From contig NZ_JABEBY010000022.1 of the NCBI RefSeq assembly GCF_046719765.1, positions 1 through 34,816 on the forward strand: a stretch of DNA of 34,816 bases. Reading direction: 5' to 3'. The notes below the pieces were generated by a model. It searched no databases. It saw only the letters and a list, made by a program, of their open reading frames with translations, and was not told the DNA's origin. How positions within the stretch are numbered: the first letter of the stretch is position 1; each line of letters starts with the position of its first letter. Positions 15,436-24,102 of the stretch are shown piece by piece. Source of the DNA: Halonotius sp046719765 (GTDB taxonomy: Archaea > Halobacteriota > Halobacteria > Halobacteriales > Haloferacaceae). The position numbers and the translations under genes are program-made.

Positions 15436-16239
15436 TTACTCGGCGGAGTCAGGGGTGTGGGTGTGACCGCAGTTGGGGCACTCAACCTCCTCAGTCCGGA
15501 GCTCCGCGCTCTGTTTGCGGACATCCCGCATCACCGAGGAGATCCGCTCCTCGGCGTCAAGTTCGTCGGCGACCGCGAGGTCGACGCCTTCGACCTCCAA
15601 AAGGAACTTGGCGATCTCGGTGACCTCATACATCAGGTCGTCGAGCTCATCAGCGGTAAAAAACCCCGACATCGCCCCATAGAGGAACGTCGCGCCGGCT
15701 TGGGTCACCTTATCCTCAAACGACGACCGAGCCTGGTTGACGGCCTGTGGGCTGTAGGTGTCAGTCATGAACGGCACCAACTCCGGAAGGTTTTCGCCGA
15801 TCTTCGTCATCTCGACGCCGGTCTCGGTACGGAAATCCGCACAGAGCCGTGCGATAGCCCACTCGCGGGCGGTGATGTAAGTGCGATCCCGCAGGAACTC
15901 GTTGACGCGGTCGTACTGCGCGCCGTCCATCTTGGTAAACCGCTCGTATTTGCGCACGTCGGCCGGGATATCCGTCTCAGCCGCGTCCGCATTCCCCTCA
16001 GTCGGGGACGTTCCGTCGGCCTCCTCGATCGATCCGGTATCCGCAACGGGGTCGTCAGCACCCGAGCGATCAGCAGCAGCCGAGCCATCGTCGCTAACGG
16101 AGCGGTCAGCAGCAGAACCGTCGTCGCCGACGGAGCGGTCAGCAGCAGCCGAGCCATCGTCGCCAACGGAGCGATCATCGTCTCCCGCATCGTCGCCGGG
16201 GGGTGATTCGGGCGCGGCGTCGGGGGCGTCGTCGTCCAT
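15436..16239 (-). CDS. DUF5806-like haloarchaeal protein with acidic repeat tail and zinc knuckle
   Basis: A 267-residue protein starting at the ATG at 16239. The first 95 residues are low-complexity and acidic, with three tandem units of about 12 residues (RSVGDDGSAAAD-like). The conserved part begins at DIPADVRKYERFTKMDGAQYDRVNEFLRDRT and is helical throughout (ITAREWAIARLCADFRTETG, FEDKVTQAGATFLYGAMSGFF, VTEIAKFLLEVEGVD). A single CPNCGH ends the chain. The core fits haloarchaeal DUF5806 as I recall it; the function is unknown. An in-frame extension upstream to 16329 crosses the neighbouring promoter region and is rejected. Confidence 0.75.
   Translation of the reverse strand: MDDDAPDAAPESPPGDDAGDDDRSVGDDGSAAADRSVGDDGSAADRSVSDDGSAAADRSGADDPVADTGSIEEADGTSPTEGNADAAETDIPADVRKYERFTKMDGAQYDRVNEFLRDRTYITAREWAIARLCADFRTETGVEMTKIGENLPELVPFMTDTYSPQAVNQARSSFEDKVTQAGATFLYGAMSGFFTADELDDLMYEVTEIAKFLLEVEGVDLAVADELDAEERISSVMRDVRKQSAELRTEEVECPNCGHTHTPDSAE
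16072..16176. repeat. In-frame tandem repeat, 36/33/36 bp
   Basis: Three head-to-tail units beginning AGCAGCAG and ending CGGAGCGGTC or a near variant (16072-16107, 16108-16140, 16141-16176). They encode 12, 11 and 12 residues of the acidic tail of the DUF5806-like protein. The middle unit lacks one codon and has diverged more. Confidence 0.85.
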
Positions 16240-16362
16240 ATCGCCCCTCCGAACGGCCGCTTGAAAAACGTTGTCGTGGCTGGCATCGGCAGGGGAGCGA
16301 CGACCGATCCGGCTCGCACGGACGGACAACGCTTTTACCGAGTCGCCGTAACCGTCTCTTGC

Positions 16363-16725
16363 ATGAACGTACTCGTGGGGGTCGGCAGCCCAAACGCCTC
16401 GCCGGCCGCCATCGAACGAACCATCCGGCGGGCGGCACGGGTGAGCGACGAGCTAACCGTCGCCATCTGCAGCCCCGAGACAGCCACCGACGAGTCGCTG
16501 GAAGCGACCGTCACAGCGACGCTGGATGATTACGATATCGCCGCCTCGACACGCCACGTTGAGGGCCAGCCGGGGAGCGAACTCGTCGACATCGCCGAAA
16601 CCGAAGGGTTCGACGAGATCGTCCTGGCCGGCGGCCAAACGAGCCCGATGGGAAAGATCACGATCGACAAAACGGTTGAGTTCGTCGTCCTCAACGCACA
16701 CACCACGGTGACTCTTGTCCGATGA
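16363..16725 (+). CDS. Short universal-stress-protein-like (Usp) domain protein
   Basis: A 120-residue single-domain protein of the Usp/HUP fold. MNVLVGVGSPNASPAAIE is the first strand and loop, LTVAICSPETATDESLEATV the second part, and ETEGFDEIVLAGGQTSPMGK the core strand with the degenerate nucleotide loop. The ATP-binding pattern Gx2Gx9G(S/T) is not conserved. I start at 16363 instead of 34 codons upstream because the Usp fold begins here. Stop overlaps the next gene's start (ATGA), so it forms an operon with the acetyltransferase. Confidence 0.8.
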   Translation: MNVLVGVGSPNASPAAIERTIRRAARVSDELTVAICSPETATDESLEATVTATLDDYDIAASTRHVEGQPGSELVDIAETEGFDEIVLAGGQTSPMGKITIDKTVEFVVLNAHTTVTLVR

Positions 16726-17267
16726 ATTCGGAACGTCGCTTCCCCGAGACCGTGTCCGGCCCGTTTGAGCAGCCACCCGTTCGCTTCACCGATCGGGAGG
16801 GTCGTGACATCGAGATCCGCCCGTACGATGGCTCCGAAGCGGAGTACGAGGCGCTGGCCGAGATGTACGTCGAGTTCGACCCCGCAGATCGCGCCCAAGG
16901 CATTCCCCCGGGGCGGGAGTCGCGGGTGCGAACCTGGCTTGACGGCATCCTCGCCGATGACTGCTACAATCTGATCGCCTGGGACGGCGACACCGCCGCC
17001 GGCCACTCGACGCTCGTCCCCGACGGCGACGACGACTACGAGTTGGCGATCTTCGTCCTCCAAGACTACCAGGAGGCCGGGATCGGCACCCACCTGATCG
17101 AGTCGCTGCTCGGCTACGGCCACAGCGAGGGGATCAACTGCGTCTGGCTCACCGTTGAGCGGTGGAACCACGCCGCCGTCTCGCTGTACGAGAAGGTTGG
17201 CTTCGAGACAACAGGGGCCGAAAGCTTCGAGCTTGAGATGGCGATCCGGCTCGCCGAGGACGACTAG
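16722..17267 (+). CDS. GNAT-family N-acetyltransferase
   Basis: A 181-residue acetyl-CoA-dependent acetyltransferase. The acetyl-CoA-binding motif A is visible as VLQDYQEAGIGTHLIESLL (Q-E-A-G-I-G, about 112-130), preceded by strand 4 (YELAIFVLQ) and followed by WLTVERWNHAAVSLYEKVGF, the usual motif B. RFTDREGRDIEIRPYDG opens the fold. From memory, similar haloarchaeal GNATs are often linked to stress or acetate metabolism genes. Translation is coupled to the Usp gene (ATGA overlap), suggesting that the pair acts together, perhaps in protein acetylation under stress; this is inference. Confidence 0.88.
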   Translation: MNSERRFPETVSGPFEQPPVRFTDREGRDIEIRPYDGSEAEYEALAEMYVEFDPADRAQGIPPGRESRVRTWLDGILADDCYNLIAWDGDTAAGHSTLVPDGDDDYELAIFVLQDYQEAGIGTHLIESLLGYGHSEGINCVWLTVERWNHAAVSLYEKVGFETTGAESFELEMAIRLAEDD

Positions 17268-17268
17268 C

Positions 17269-17718
17269 TCAGACCGACAGTACCGGCTGACTCGCGTACA
17301 GCAGCACGTATTCGGCGGCTTTCTCCAACACATCGGTGTCGCTGTCGCCGGCTGGCTCCCGCGGAACGACGACGAAATCCGCGCCAAGCTCCTCGGCCGT
17401 ATCGAGGACAACGCTGCCCGGGTGGAGCGTCTTGATCTCCGTCGAGAAGCCACGGGTGATCGAGGTCGAGAGCTCGACCCCGGCGTCGGCAGCGATCGCA
17501 TCGAGCGTCCCGCTGAACGATTCGGTGTCAGTGGCGATCTCGGCGTCGGTAACCGTCCCGTCGGCCAGCCCGCGTACCCGCGGCTCACCAAGGACATAGA
17601 CAGCATGGACGGCCGCGTCGTAGCGGTCGGCGATCGCCACCGCGTACTCGACGGCGGTCGTCGACGCCGGGCTCCCGTCGACCGGGACGACAACGAGCTC
17701 GATATCCAGGTCGGCCAT
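17269..17718 (-). CDS. Universal stress protein, degenerate ATP site
   Basis: A 149-residue Usp domain beginning at the ATG at 17718: VVVPVDGSPASTTAVEYAVAIADRY is the signature N-terminus, VHAVYVLGEPRV the second strand, and LGADFVVVPREPAGDSDTDVLEKAAEYVLLYASQPVLSV the end. The ATP-loop glycines (Gx2Gx9GS) are replaced, so it probably does not bind ATP in the MJ0577 manner. Convergent with the acetyltransferase gene, with a one-base gap, and divergent from the next Usp. Confidence 0.85.
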   Translation of the reverse strand: MADLDIELVVVPVDGSPASTTAVEYAVAIADRYDAAVHAVYVLGEPRVRGLADGTVTDAEIATDTESFSGTLDAIAADAGVELSTSITRGFSTEIKTLHPGSVVLDTAEELGADFVVVPREPAGDSDTDVLEKAAEYVLLYASQPVLSV

Positions 17719-17824
17719 ACCCCATCCCTCTCCCGGCGACCACAAAAACACTCCCTTCCGTCGGCGACCCCCGCTTGCTGTCGAACACCACCAATTTATG
17801 ACCGCCGCGGTCGAACCGCCGGCT

Positions 17825-18268
17825 ATGTTTGAGACGATCGTCGTGGCGACCGACGGCTCCGACAGCGTCAGCCGGGCGGTCACCGTCGCACTCGATGTCG
17901 CCGACCGGTTCGATGCGACCGTCCACGCGCTGTCGGTGGTCGACACCGACGCCGACGAGGATGACGCCGCCGACCGCCGGGCCGAGCTGACCGCCCACGC
18001 CGAGGACGCCCTCGCTGCGGTCGAAGCCGAAACCGACCAACCCGTGGTGACGGCTGTCCGCGAGGGTGAGCCAACCGAAGAGATCACCGCCTACGCAGAG
18101 GAGATCGATGCTGATCTGGTCACCACTGGCACACGCGGCCGCCACGGCGAAAACCGGTTTCTCCTCGGCAGCGTCGCCGAAAACGTCGTTCGCCGCTGTC
18201 CGGTGCCGGTGTTGACGGTGCGACAGCTGGCAGCCGTTGAGGACGACGAAGCAGTCGACGCCGCGTAG
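17825..18268 (+). CDS. Universal stress protein (UspA/MJ0577-type, ATP-binding)
   Basis: A 147-residue Usp starting at the ATG at 17825 (MFETIVVATDGSDSVSRAV). It keeps the full ATP-binding pattern GTRGRHGENRFLLGS (Gx2Gx9GS) followed by VAENVVRRCPVPVLTVR, so it should bind ATP like Methanocaldococcus MJ0577. ATTTATG about 30 bases upstream may be its TATA element. Third Usp gene within 2 kb. Confidence 0.92.
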   Translation: MFETIVVATDGSDSVSRAVTVALDVADRFDATVHALSVVDTDADEDDAADRRAELTAHAEDALAAVEAETDQPVVTAVREGEPTEEITAYAEEIDADLVTTGTRGRHGENRFLLGSVAENVVRRCPVPVLTVRQLAAVEDDEAVDAA

Positions 18269-18329
18269 GCTGGCAGCGTCGCCCGCGCCGTAGCTTCAAG
18301 TACGAAGCCGGGGCCACGGCGGGATACCG

Positions 18330-18773
18330 ATGGTCGATCCTTCGTCTTCGACCGACGACCGTGGCGTCTCGCCGGTGATCGGCGTGATCCTGATGGTTGC
18401 ACTGACGGTGATTCTGGCAACGGTGCTTGGGACTGTTGTGCTTGATTTCGCCAGTGGAGTCTCCGAACAGCCACCGCAAGCCGCCTTCGACTACGAGTTT
18501 GAGGATGATGAAGAAGTTACCATTACTCACGTCAGCGGTGATAGTATCGATAACTCGACAATCAGTGTATTAATCGACGGGAAGGATGCTTTCCCAGCAG
18601 ACGATGCCAATGACTTCACGGTCGAAGATTGGCATGGAACAATCCAAGCCGGAGACAGCGTGACAATCGAAGATGATGACGGCGTTGTCGATGATGAGAC
18701 CACCGTCCGAATCATCTGGGAAAATCCATCAAGCAGTTCCGCAAACACCATCGACAGCCGCGAGTGGCCGTAA
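18330..18773 (+). CDS. Type IV pilin-like protein with PibD cleavage site
   Basis: A 147-residue archaeal type IV pilin. After a short charged leader, DRGVSPVIGVILMVALTVILATVLG gives the prepilin-peptidase (PibD) site after Gly12 and the hydrophobic assembly helix (about 13-42), the Pilin_N/DUF1628 signature. The remainder is an acidic beta-rich head. From about 18490 the DNA is more AT-rich than its neighbours, as expected for a variable, perhaps exchanged, surface domain. No pilB/pilC assembly genes are adjacent, so assembly would rely on machinery elsewhere. Likely functions are adhesion or biofilm; not shown here. Confidence 0.9.
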   Translation: MVDPSSSTDDRGVSPVIGVILMVALTVILATVLGTVVLDFASGVSEQPPQAAFDYEFEDDEEVTITHVSGDSIDNSTISVLIDGKDAFPADDANDFTVEDWHGTIQAGDSVTIEDDDGVVDDETTVRIIWENPSSSSANTIDSREWP

Positions 18774-18784
18774 TCGATTCGAAA

Positions 18785-19870
18785 TCAGGAAAACACGCGC
18801 TTGAGGTGTTGCTTCGAGAACAGCGAGGTCGGCTTGTCCATGTGGACGCCGATCTCGCCCGAAAGTGCCCGAAGGCCAAGTCGCTGAACCGGTTTCGGTA
18901 GCGAGTAGCCACGCCGGATCAGGTGACCGAGGCGTATCTCACTTGAGAGGGTTTCGCGCCACGCCGACTCGTAGATCCCGAGCGAGTCGGGGCGATCCGG
19001 CTGGATGTGCCGGGCCGCACAGTCGGCGGCGGTCATCCCGTAGAGAATCCCACCGCCGGTGAACGGTTTTGTTTGGGCGGCGGCGTCGCCGATGAGGAAC
19101 ACGCGGTCGGTCGTGACCGTCTCGGGTGGGCCGATCGGGATCGCACCCGAGCAGAAGTGATCGGTGTCAACATCGTACTGCTCGGTCAGGATATCGAAGC
19201 GGTCGTTGACATCCTCGCCCGGCGCGGCCGCCAGCCCGTACTCGACGCCGGCCGTACCGCGCGGGATGCGCCACGCGAAGAATCGCGGGACGGTGAGATG
19301 GACATCGACGTGGTCGCCGTGATCCTCCTCGTCGGTAAAGGCGAGGACGCCGTGGAGCTTTTCTTCCGGTTCGGGGAGTTCGACCGCCTGGCGGACGCGA
19401 GAGACGGGGCCGTCGCAACCGGCGACCATGCGGCCCTCGATTTCTACGGGGTCGGATTCGTCGGCGACGCTGACGGTGAGCACGACGCGATCATCGCGCT
19501 CGTCGACGCCGGTGACGGTGTGGCCCTCGCGGATCTCCGCGCCGGCGTCGCGGGCGCAGTCGGCCAGCGTGCGATCGAGTTCGACGCGGTCGATGACGTT
19601 CGAGATCTCGTCGGTTTTGTAGAACAGGTTGGCGTCGCTGTCGGGACCACCGGTGTAAAAGTTCGCGCCGTAGACGCGGTTCTGCAGGAGGTCGGCTTTG
19701 GCGTCGTCGGGGACATAGTCCCAGATGTCGGTGCTGACATGGCCCGAGCAGGCGAGGGGGGTGCCGACGGTGCCCTTTTCGAGGCCGAGCACGTCGTAGC
19801 CCGATTCGGCGGCCCGGCGGGCGAACCGCGCGCCGGCAGGGCCGATGCCGACGACGACGAAATCGTACAT
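18785..19870 (-). CDS. Geranylgeranyl reductase-family FAD-dependent oxidoreductase
   Basis: A 361-residue flavoprotein. The FAD-binding GIGPAG lies at 8-13 with the partner ESGYDVLGLEKG; VAGCDGPVSRVRQ is the central GD motif and RVFLIGDAAAQTKPFTGGGILYGM the C-terminal FAD motif. This family reduces geranylgeranyl chains of archaeal ether lipids (saturating isoprenoid double bonds) or related polyprenyl groups. ACSGHVS at about 40-46 is the family's Cys-containing substrate-side segment. Haloarchaea have several paralogues, acting on lipids, menaquinone or dolichol, so the exact substrate is open. Convergent with the pilin gene. Confidence 0.85.
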   Translation of the reverse strand: MYDFVVVGIGPAGARFARRAAESGYDVLGLEKGTVGTPLACSGHVSTDIWDYVPDDAKADLLQNRVYGANFYTGGPDSDANLFYKTDEISNVIDRVELDRTLADCARDAGAEIREGHTVTGVDERDDRVVLTVSVADESDPVEIEGRMVAGCDGPVSRVRQAVELPEPEEKLHGVLAFTDEEDHGDHVDVHLTVPRFFAWRIPRGTAGVEYGLAAAPGEDVNDRFDILTEQYDVDTDHFCSGAIPIGPPETVTTDRVFLIGDAAAQTKPFTGGGILYGMTAADCAARHIQPDRPDSLGIYESAWRETLSSEIRLGHLIRRGYSLPKPVQRLGLRALSGEIGVHMDKPTSLFSKQHLKRVFS

Positions 19871-20170
19871 TACTGTGGGTTAGTTGAACTGGATGTTTAG
19901 CTTGTTTGTTTTCGGGAAGAAGTTGTAGAGGTCGATAACAGCCAGAAAGCCCTCGACACGCTCGACTCCCGGGACTCTCACGACTCCCGTCGGTCGCCGT
20001 TCGAGCGGGTCGCGGTCTCCCTTCGGTCGACCGCGCGCTCGCTGCGCGCTTCGTCGCTCACTACGTTCGCTCCTGCAGTGCTTGCGTCGGCCGGGTTCGG
20101 CGAGCGTGTCTCGCCCTTTCATTCCGCCAGGGGCGGCAGTTGGTTGGGCGAGGAAAAAAGGCTAAGCCAA
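19871..20170. other. Intergenic region holding copy A of a dispersed element
   Basis: Between the reductase start and the uvrA stop there is no convincing gene. Most of the stretch is the GC-rich element described in the next entry. The 19871-19930 portion is relatively AT-rich and probably carries the reductase promoter. Confidence 0.5.
19934..20130 (-). repeat. Dispersed intergenic element, copy A (long form)
   Basis: Read on the minus strand this shares, in the same order, blocks with 26006-26136: CTGGCGGA, TGAAAGGGCGAGAC, GAACCCGG, CGACGCAAGCAC, GCAGCGAG, TCCCGGGAGTCGAG, GTCGAGGGCTTTCT and GTTAT. Copy A has about 66-85 bp more in its middle, built from GAGCGAA/GCGCGCAGCG-like short repeats. 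It starts about 40 bases after the uvrA stop and lies in the sense of uvrA. Both copies keep one open frame (KGRD...EPGRRKH...VPGVE.VEGFL), but copy B has no ATG, so coding is doubtful. Confidence 0.75.
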
Positions 20171-23119
20171 TCAGTCGTCGCTGGCGACCTTGGCCGGTTT
20201 GCGTCGATCCGAGCGCGGCCCTTCGCGGTCGATTTTCGGAAGCAGGTCGCGCAGGTAGCGTCCCGTGTGCGACTCGTCAGTTTGGGCGACCGATTCGGGA
20301 GTCCCGCTGGCGACAACGTCACCGCCGCCCTCGCCGCCCTCCGGCCCGAGGTCGATGATGTGGTCGGCGTTTTTGATCAGGTCGAGTTCGTGTTCGACGA
20401 CGACGACGCTGTTGCCGTTGTCGACGAGTCGCTGGAGCACGTCGATCAGTTTGCGCTCGTCCTCCTTGTGGAGGCCCGTCGTCGGCTCATCGAGCAGGTA
20501 GAGCGTGTCGCCGGTCTGTTTCTTGCCCAACTCTTCGGCGAGTTTTACGCGCTGGGCCTCGCCGCCAGACAGCGTCGTCGAGGGCTGGCCGAGCGACATG
20601 TAGCCGAGACCCACGTCCTTCAGGAGTTTGAGTCGGCGGCGGATCTGGGTGTTAGCCTCGAAGAACTCGTAGGCTTCGGCGACCTCCATATCGAGTACGT
20701 CGGCGATCGTTTTGTCCTTGTAGGTCACGTCCAGCGTTTCGTCGTTGTATCGCGCACCGTCACACTCCTCGCAGGGAACCTGCACATCAGAAAGGAAGTT
20801 CATCTCGATGGTGACCGTGCCCTGCCCGCCGCAGGACTCACACCGGCCGCCTTTGACGTTGAACGAGAAGCGGCCCTTCTTGTAGCCGCGCTGTTTGGCG
20901 AGTTTTGTCTCGGCGAAGAGGTCGCGGATGTAGTCGAAGACGTCGGTGTAAGTCGCGGGGTTCGACCGCGGCGTCCGGCCGATAGGCGACTGGTCGATCA
21001 GCCGGACGGTTTCGATCTCGTCGATCCCCTCGATAGCGTCGTGGTCGCCGGGATCGACACTCGTGTTGTCGTTCATCTCCCGAGCGAGGCCCTTGTAGAG
21101 AATCTCGTGCATCAGCGTCGATTTGCCGGAGCCGGAGACGCCCGTGATCGCGGTGAAGACGCCGGTCGGGATCGACACATCGAGATCCGTGAGGTTGTGC
21201 TGGCGCGCGCCGCGAATCCGGAGTTCGCTGTCGCCGTCGCGGCGGTCGTCGGGGACAGGGATCTCCTTGCGACCGGCGAGATAGTCGCCGGTGATCGACT
21301 CCTCGCTCGCACAGACCTCATCGAAATCGCCGCGGACGACGATCTCCCCGCCGCGCTTGCCAGGGCCGGGGCCCATGTCGATGATGGTGTCGGCCCGCCG
21401 CATCGTCTCTTCGTCGTGTTCGACGACAACGAGGGTGTTGCCGAGATCCTTGAGCCCTTCAAGCGTGTTGAGCAGACGGTCGTTGTCGCGCTGGTGAAGC
21501 CCGATCGAGGGTTCGTCGAGGACGTAGAGCACGCCGACGAGCCCGGAACCGACCTGCGTGGCCAGCCGAATCCGCTGGCTCTCACCACCGGAGAGGGTCG
21601 AGGCTTCGCGGTCGAGCGTGAGGTATTCGAGCCCAACCTCCTCCATGAAGCCGAGTCGCGCGCGGATCTCCTTGAGGATCTCCTCGGCAATGGTGCGGTC
21701 ACGCGCCGAGAGGTTGTCCTCCATGCCCTCGAAATGTCGCCGCGCATCACCGATCGACATCTGGTTGACCTCGGTGATCGACGTGCCGTCAACGAGAACA
21801 TGGCGGGACTGTTCCTTGAGTCGGGTGCCGTCGCACTCGGGACACTCGGTGACGGCCATATACTCCTCGATGTGCTCGCGGGTTCCCTCGGAATCTGTCT
21901 CGACGTGCCGCCGACTCAGATTCGGGATCACGCCCTCGAACCGCTTTTCCTTCCGGCGGGTGCCGTTGCGCGTCGACCGCTCGAAGACGACCTGACGGTC
22001 GGTGCCGTAGAGGAACTGTCGCTGGATGTCGTCGTCGATCTCCTCCCACGGGGTGTCGAGGCTGAGACCGAAGTGCTCGGCGACAGAGTCGATCCGGGTG
22101 CGGTAGTACGACCGGTTGTAGCTCCAGGCCTCGAAGACGTGTTTCAGTGGTTTGCTCGGATCCTGAATCACGAGATCCTCGTCGACCTCTTTCGCTTGGC
22201 CGATTCCCTCACACTCCGGGCAAGCCCCATAGGGGCTGTTGAACGAGAACGACCGCGTCTCGATCTCCGAAAACTGGAAGTCGCTGTTCGGGTTGCCGAG
22301 TGTTTCGGAGAACTCGACGGTCAGGCGGTCGTCGCCGTCGCCGGCGAGATCGCCCGTCGAGCGCGTGTTTGAGCCGATCGGTGGCTCTTCGGGCGGATCG
22401 GGGATGATCACCTTGAGGACGCCGTCGGCCTCCGCCAGTGCGGTTTCGACGCTGTCGGTGAGCCGCGAGCGGGCGTCGTCAGCGAGTTTGACGCGGTCGA
22501 CGATCACGTCGATCGTGTGGTCGTAGTTCTGATCGAGGTCCGGCGTCTCCATCGTCAGGTCGTACTCCTCGCCGTCAACCTCGACGCGGGCGTAGCCCTC
22601 GCTGACGAGGTTCTCAAATCGATCCTCGAAGGCTCCCTTCTGGTCGCGGACGATCGGCGCGGCGATCTTTGCGCGTGTGCCCTCGGGGAAGTCAAGCAGT
22701 TGTCGCACCATCTCTTGGGGGCTCTGCTCGCCGACCTCCTCGCCGGTAATCGGATCGTACTGGGTGCCGGTGCGGGCGTACAGCAGCCGGAGGTAGTCGT
22801 GGAGTTCGGTGACCGTGCCGACCGTCGACCGGGGGTTGTTTGCGGCGTTCTTTTGATCAATTGAGATCGCCGGCGACAACCCCTCGACAGCTTCGACCTT
22901 CGGCTTATCCATCTGCCCGAGGAAGTTCCGGGCGTACGCGGACAGCGACTCGATGTAGCGTCGCTGGCCCTCGGCGTAGACCGTGTCGAAGGCGAGCGAG
23001 GATTTGCCCGACCCCGACAGCCCGGTGACGACGGTGAGCTCCTCGCGGGGGATCTCAACATCGAGCTCTTTCAGGTTGTGTTCTTCCGCGCCGCGAACCT
23101 CGATCACGTCGCGGCTCAT
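20171..23119 (-). CDS. uvrA: UvrA, excinuclease ABC subunit A
   Basis: A 982-residue DNA-damage recognition ATPase of nucleotide excision repair, acting with UvrB and UvrC. It holds two ABC ATPase units: Walker A GLSGSGKSS (33-41) and GVSGSGKST (second half), signature motifs LSGGESQRIRLA and LSGGEAQRVKLA, and Walker B VLDEPSIGLH and LLDEPTTGLH. Zinc sites are visible as CPECEGIG, CPECDGTRL and the C-terminal CESCGGQG...CEECDG module that contacts DNA. Full family length, intact. uvrABC in haloarchaea is a bacterial acquisition and supports repair of UV photoproducts. uvrB and uvrC are not in the window. Confidence 0.98.
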   Translation of the reverse strand: MSRDVIEVRGAEEHNLKELDVEIPREELTVVTGLSGSGKSSLAFDTVYAEGQRRYIESLSAYARNFLGQMDKPKVEAVEGLSPAISIDQKNAANNPRSTVGTVTELHDYLRLLYARTGTQYDPITGEEVGEQSPQEMVRQLLDFPEGTRAKIAAPIVRDQKGAFEDRFENLVSEGYARVEVDGEEYDLTMETPDLDQNYDHTIDVIVDRVKLADDARSRLTDSVETALAEADGVLKVIIPDPPEEPPIGSNTRSTGDLAGDGDDRLTVEFSETLGNPNSDFQFSEIETRSFSFNSPYGACPECEGIGQAKEVDEDLVIQDPSKPLKHVFEAWSYNRSYYRTRIDSVAEHFGLSLDTPWEEIDDDIQRQFLYGTDRQVVFERSTRNGTRRKEKRFEGVIPNLSRRHVETDSEGTREHIEEYMAVTECPECDGTRLKEQSRHVLVDGTSITEVNQMSIGDARRHFEGMEDNLSARDRTIAEEILKEIRARLGFMEEVGLEYLTLDREASTLSGGESQRIRLATQVGSGLVGVLYVLDEPSIGLHQRDNDRLLNTLEGLKDLGNTLVVVEHDEETMRRADTIIDMGPGPGKRGGEIVVRGDFDEVCASEESITGDYLAGRKEIPVPDDRRDGDSELRIRGARQHNLTDLDVSIPTGVFTAITGVSGSGKSTLMHEILYKGLAREMNDNTSVDPGDHDAIEGIDEIETVRLIDQSPIGRTPRSNPATYTDVFDYIRDLFAETKLAKQRGYKKGRFSFNVKGGRCESCGGQGTVTIEMNFLSDVQVPCEECDGARYNDETLDVTYKDKTIADVLDMEVAEAYEFFEANTQIRRRLKLLKDVGLGYMSLGQPSTTLSGGEAQRVKLAEELGKKQTGDTLYLLDEPTTGLHKEDERKLIDVLQRLVDNGNSVVVVEHELDLIKNADHIIDLGPEGGEGGGDVVASGTPESVAQTDESHTGRYLRDLLPKIDREGPRSDRRKPAKVASDD

Positions 23120-23352
23120 CGTGTCTGAGTCACCCGGCAGCGACGCAAAATGGTTGGTGTGGCGACAACGCGGTTCATACCCCAGGCAGGGGTTCGACCG
23201 ACTTAACGCGCCCGCTCCGTGTGTCGGTCTGTCGTGAGCAACGTGGTGGGGATACTGGCGATCTCGACCGCAGCCGACCCGAGTCAGCCGCCCAGGTACC
23301 TCTTGGTAGACTGAAACAAACGCTAAGTGGATCGATCCTGTACCGGCTCTGT

Positions 23353-23649
23353 ATGTTAGGTGCTGGCTCCGATGACGACAGGACAGTCATCTGTATCGCC
23401 TGTGGGGAGTCAGTGCCGCGGTCGGCCGCCCGCGAGTACGACAAGACCGGCAACCGCTGGGAGCGACATGACAAGGAGTTTGAGCACCTCTGTAAGGACT
23501 GTTTTCGGGAACTCTCCCACCAGCCACGGGCGGGCCTGGAGTCGTTGCTGGTCGACATTGAGGGCGATGGCCTCTCGGAGACGGAGTTTCTGAAACGATA
23601 TCTCGACCGTGTCGACGACGACAACGCGGTCGAAGAGCCCGATTCCTGA
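23353..23649 (+). CDS. Small zinc-binding haloarchaeal protein (DUF7562-like)
   Basis: A 98-residue protein starting at the ATG at 23353. CIAC near residue 13 and CKDC near 45 form a four-Cys zinc site; between them lies VPRSAAREYDKTGNRWERHDKEFEHL. The helical C-terminus has HQPRAGLESLLVDIEG and EFLKRYLD. It fits a haloarchaeal family I remember as DUF7562, of unknown role. An upstream extension of 44 codons lacks conservation features and is rejected. Confidence 0.75.
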   Translation: MLGAGSDDDRTVICIACGESVPRSAAREYDKTGNRWERHDKEFEHLCKDCFRELSHQPRAGLESLLVDIEGDGLSETEFLKRYLDRVDDDNAVEEPDS

Positions 23650-23787
23650 GCCGACTGCTGCGGGAGGTGCCGCGTCGTGGCAACACCGTAATCGACCGAC
23701 ACACCGCCAATTTATCGGCCGCATCGCCGGCGACAGTGCTCAGGCCCAAGCGAACTCCTTTTGATGACGGCTCTCGGAACGGTGGGT

Positions 23788-24102
23788 ATGGCTACTGACA
23801 CAACGACCGGGCTCTCCGATCACATGCGGGGGGTGACGGTCACGACGGTCGCCTGTCTGGCCGGGCTGGGGGCCGCACTCGGATCGGCAACGATCTTCGG
23901 CACCACGGCCGCCGACGCGATCGGCACGGGGCAGGCACTCCTCGTGGCAACGGCGATCCTGATCCAGTTCCCGATTCTCAAGGTCGTCGGCGTCGATATC
24001 AGCGACTTCGGGATCAAAGACAACCTCTATATCGCGTTTATGACGTTCTGTCTCTGGTTTATCACCTACACGGTGTTGCTCACGTCGGCGGTGGGAGCGT
24101 AG
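23788..24102 (+). CDS. EMC6-like small membrane protein
   Basis: A 104-residue protein with three predicted membrane helices (about 14-35, 44-64 and 75-101), starting at the ATG at 23788 after GGTGGG. FGIKDNLYIAFMTFCLWFI, in the last third, resembles the end of archaeal EMC6-like proteins, homologues of a core subunit of the eukaryotic ER membrane protein complex. Its stop codon TAG is directly followed by the ATG of the ABCE1 gene (TAGATG), so the two are surely cotranscribed. A role in membrane-protein insertion beside translation is inferred from family and context. Confidence 0.75.
   Translation: MATDTTTGLSDHMRGVTVTTVACLAGLGAALGSATIFGTTAADAIGTGQALLVATAILIQFPILKVVGVDISDFGIKDNLYIAFMTFCLWFITYTVLLTSAVGA

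Noticed and set aside
16050..16180. Regular repeats as a CRISPR array
   Set aside because: The units are directly adjacent with no unique spacers and keep the reading frame.
19880..20122. An 80-codon frame covering element copy A
   Set aside because: Not called as a gene because copy B has no start codon and the composition is repeat-driven; kept only as a possibility in the element finding.
20078..22372. A 764-codon open frame antisense to uvrA
   Set aside because: Shadow frame of a GC-rich gene with G/C third positions; composition is unlike a protein and uvrA is unmistakable.
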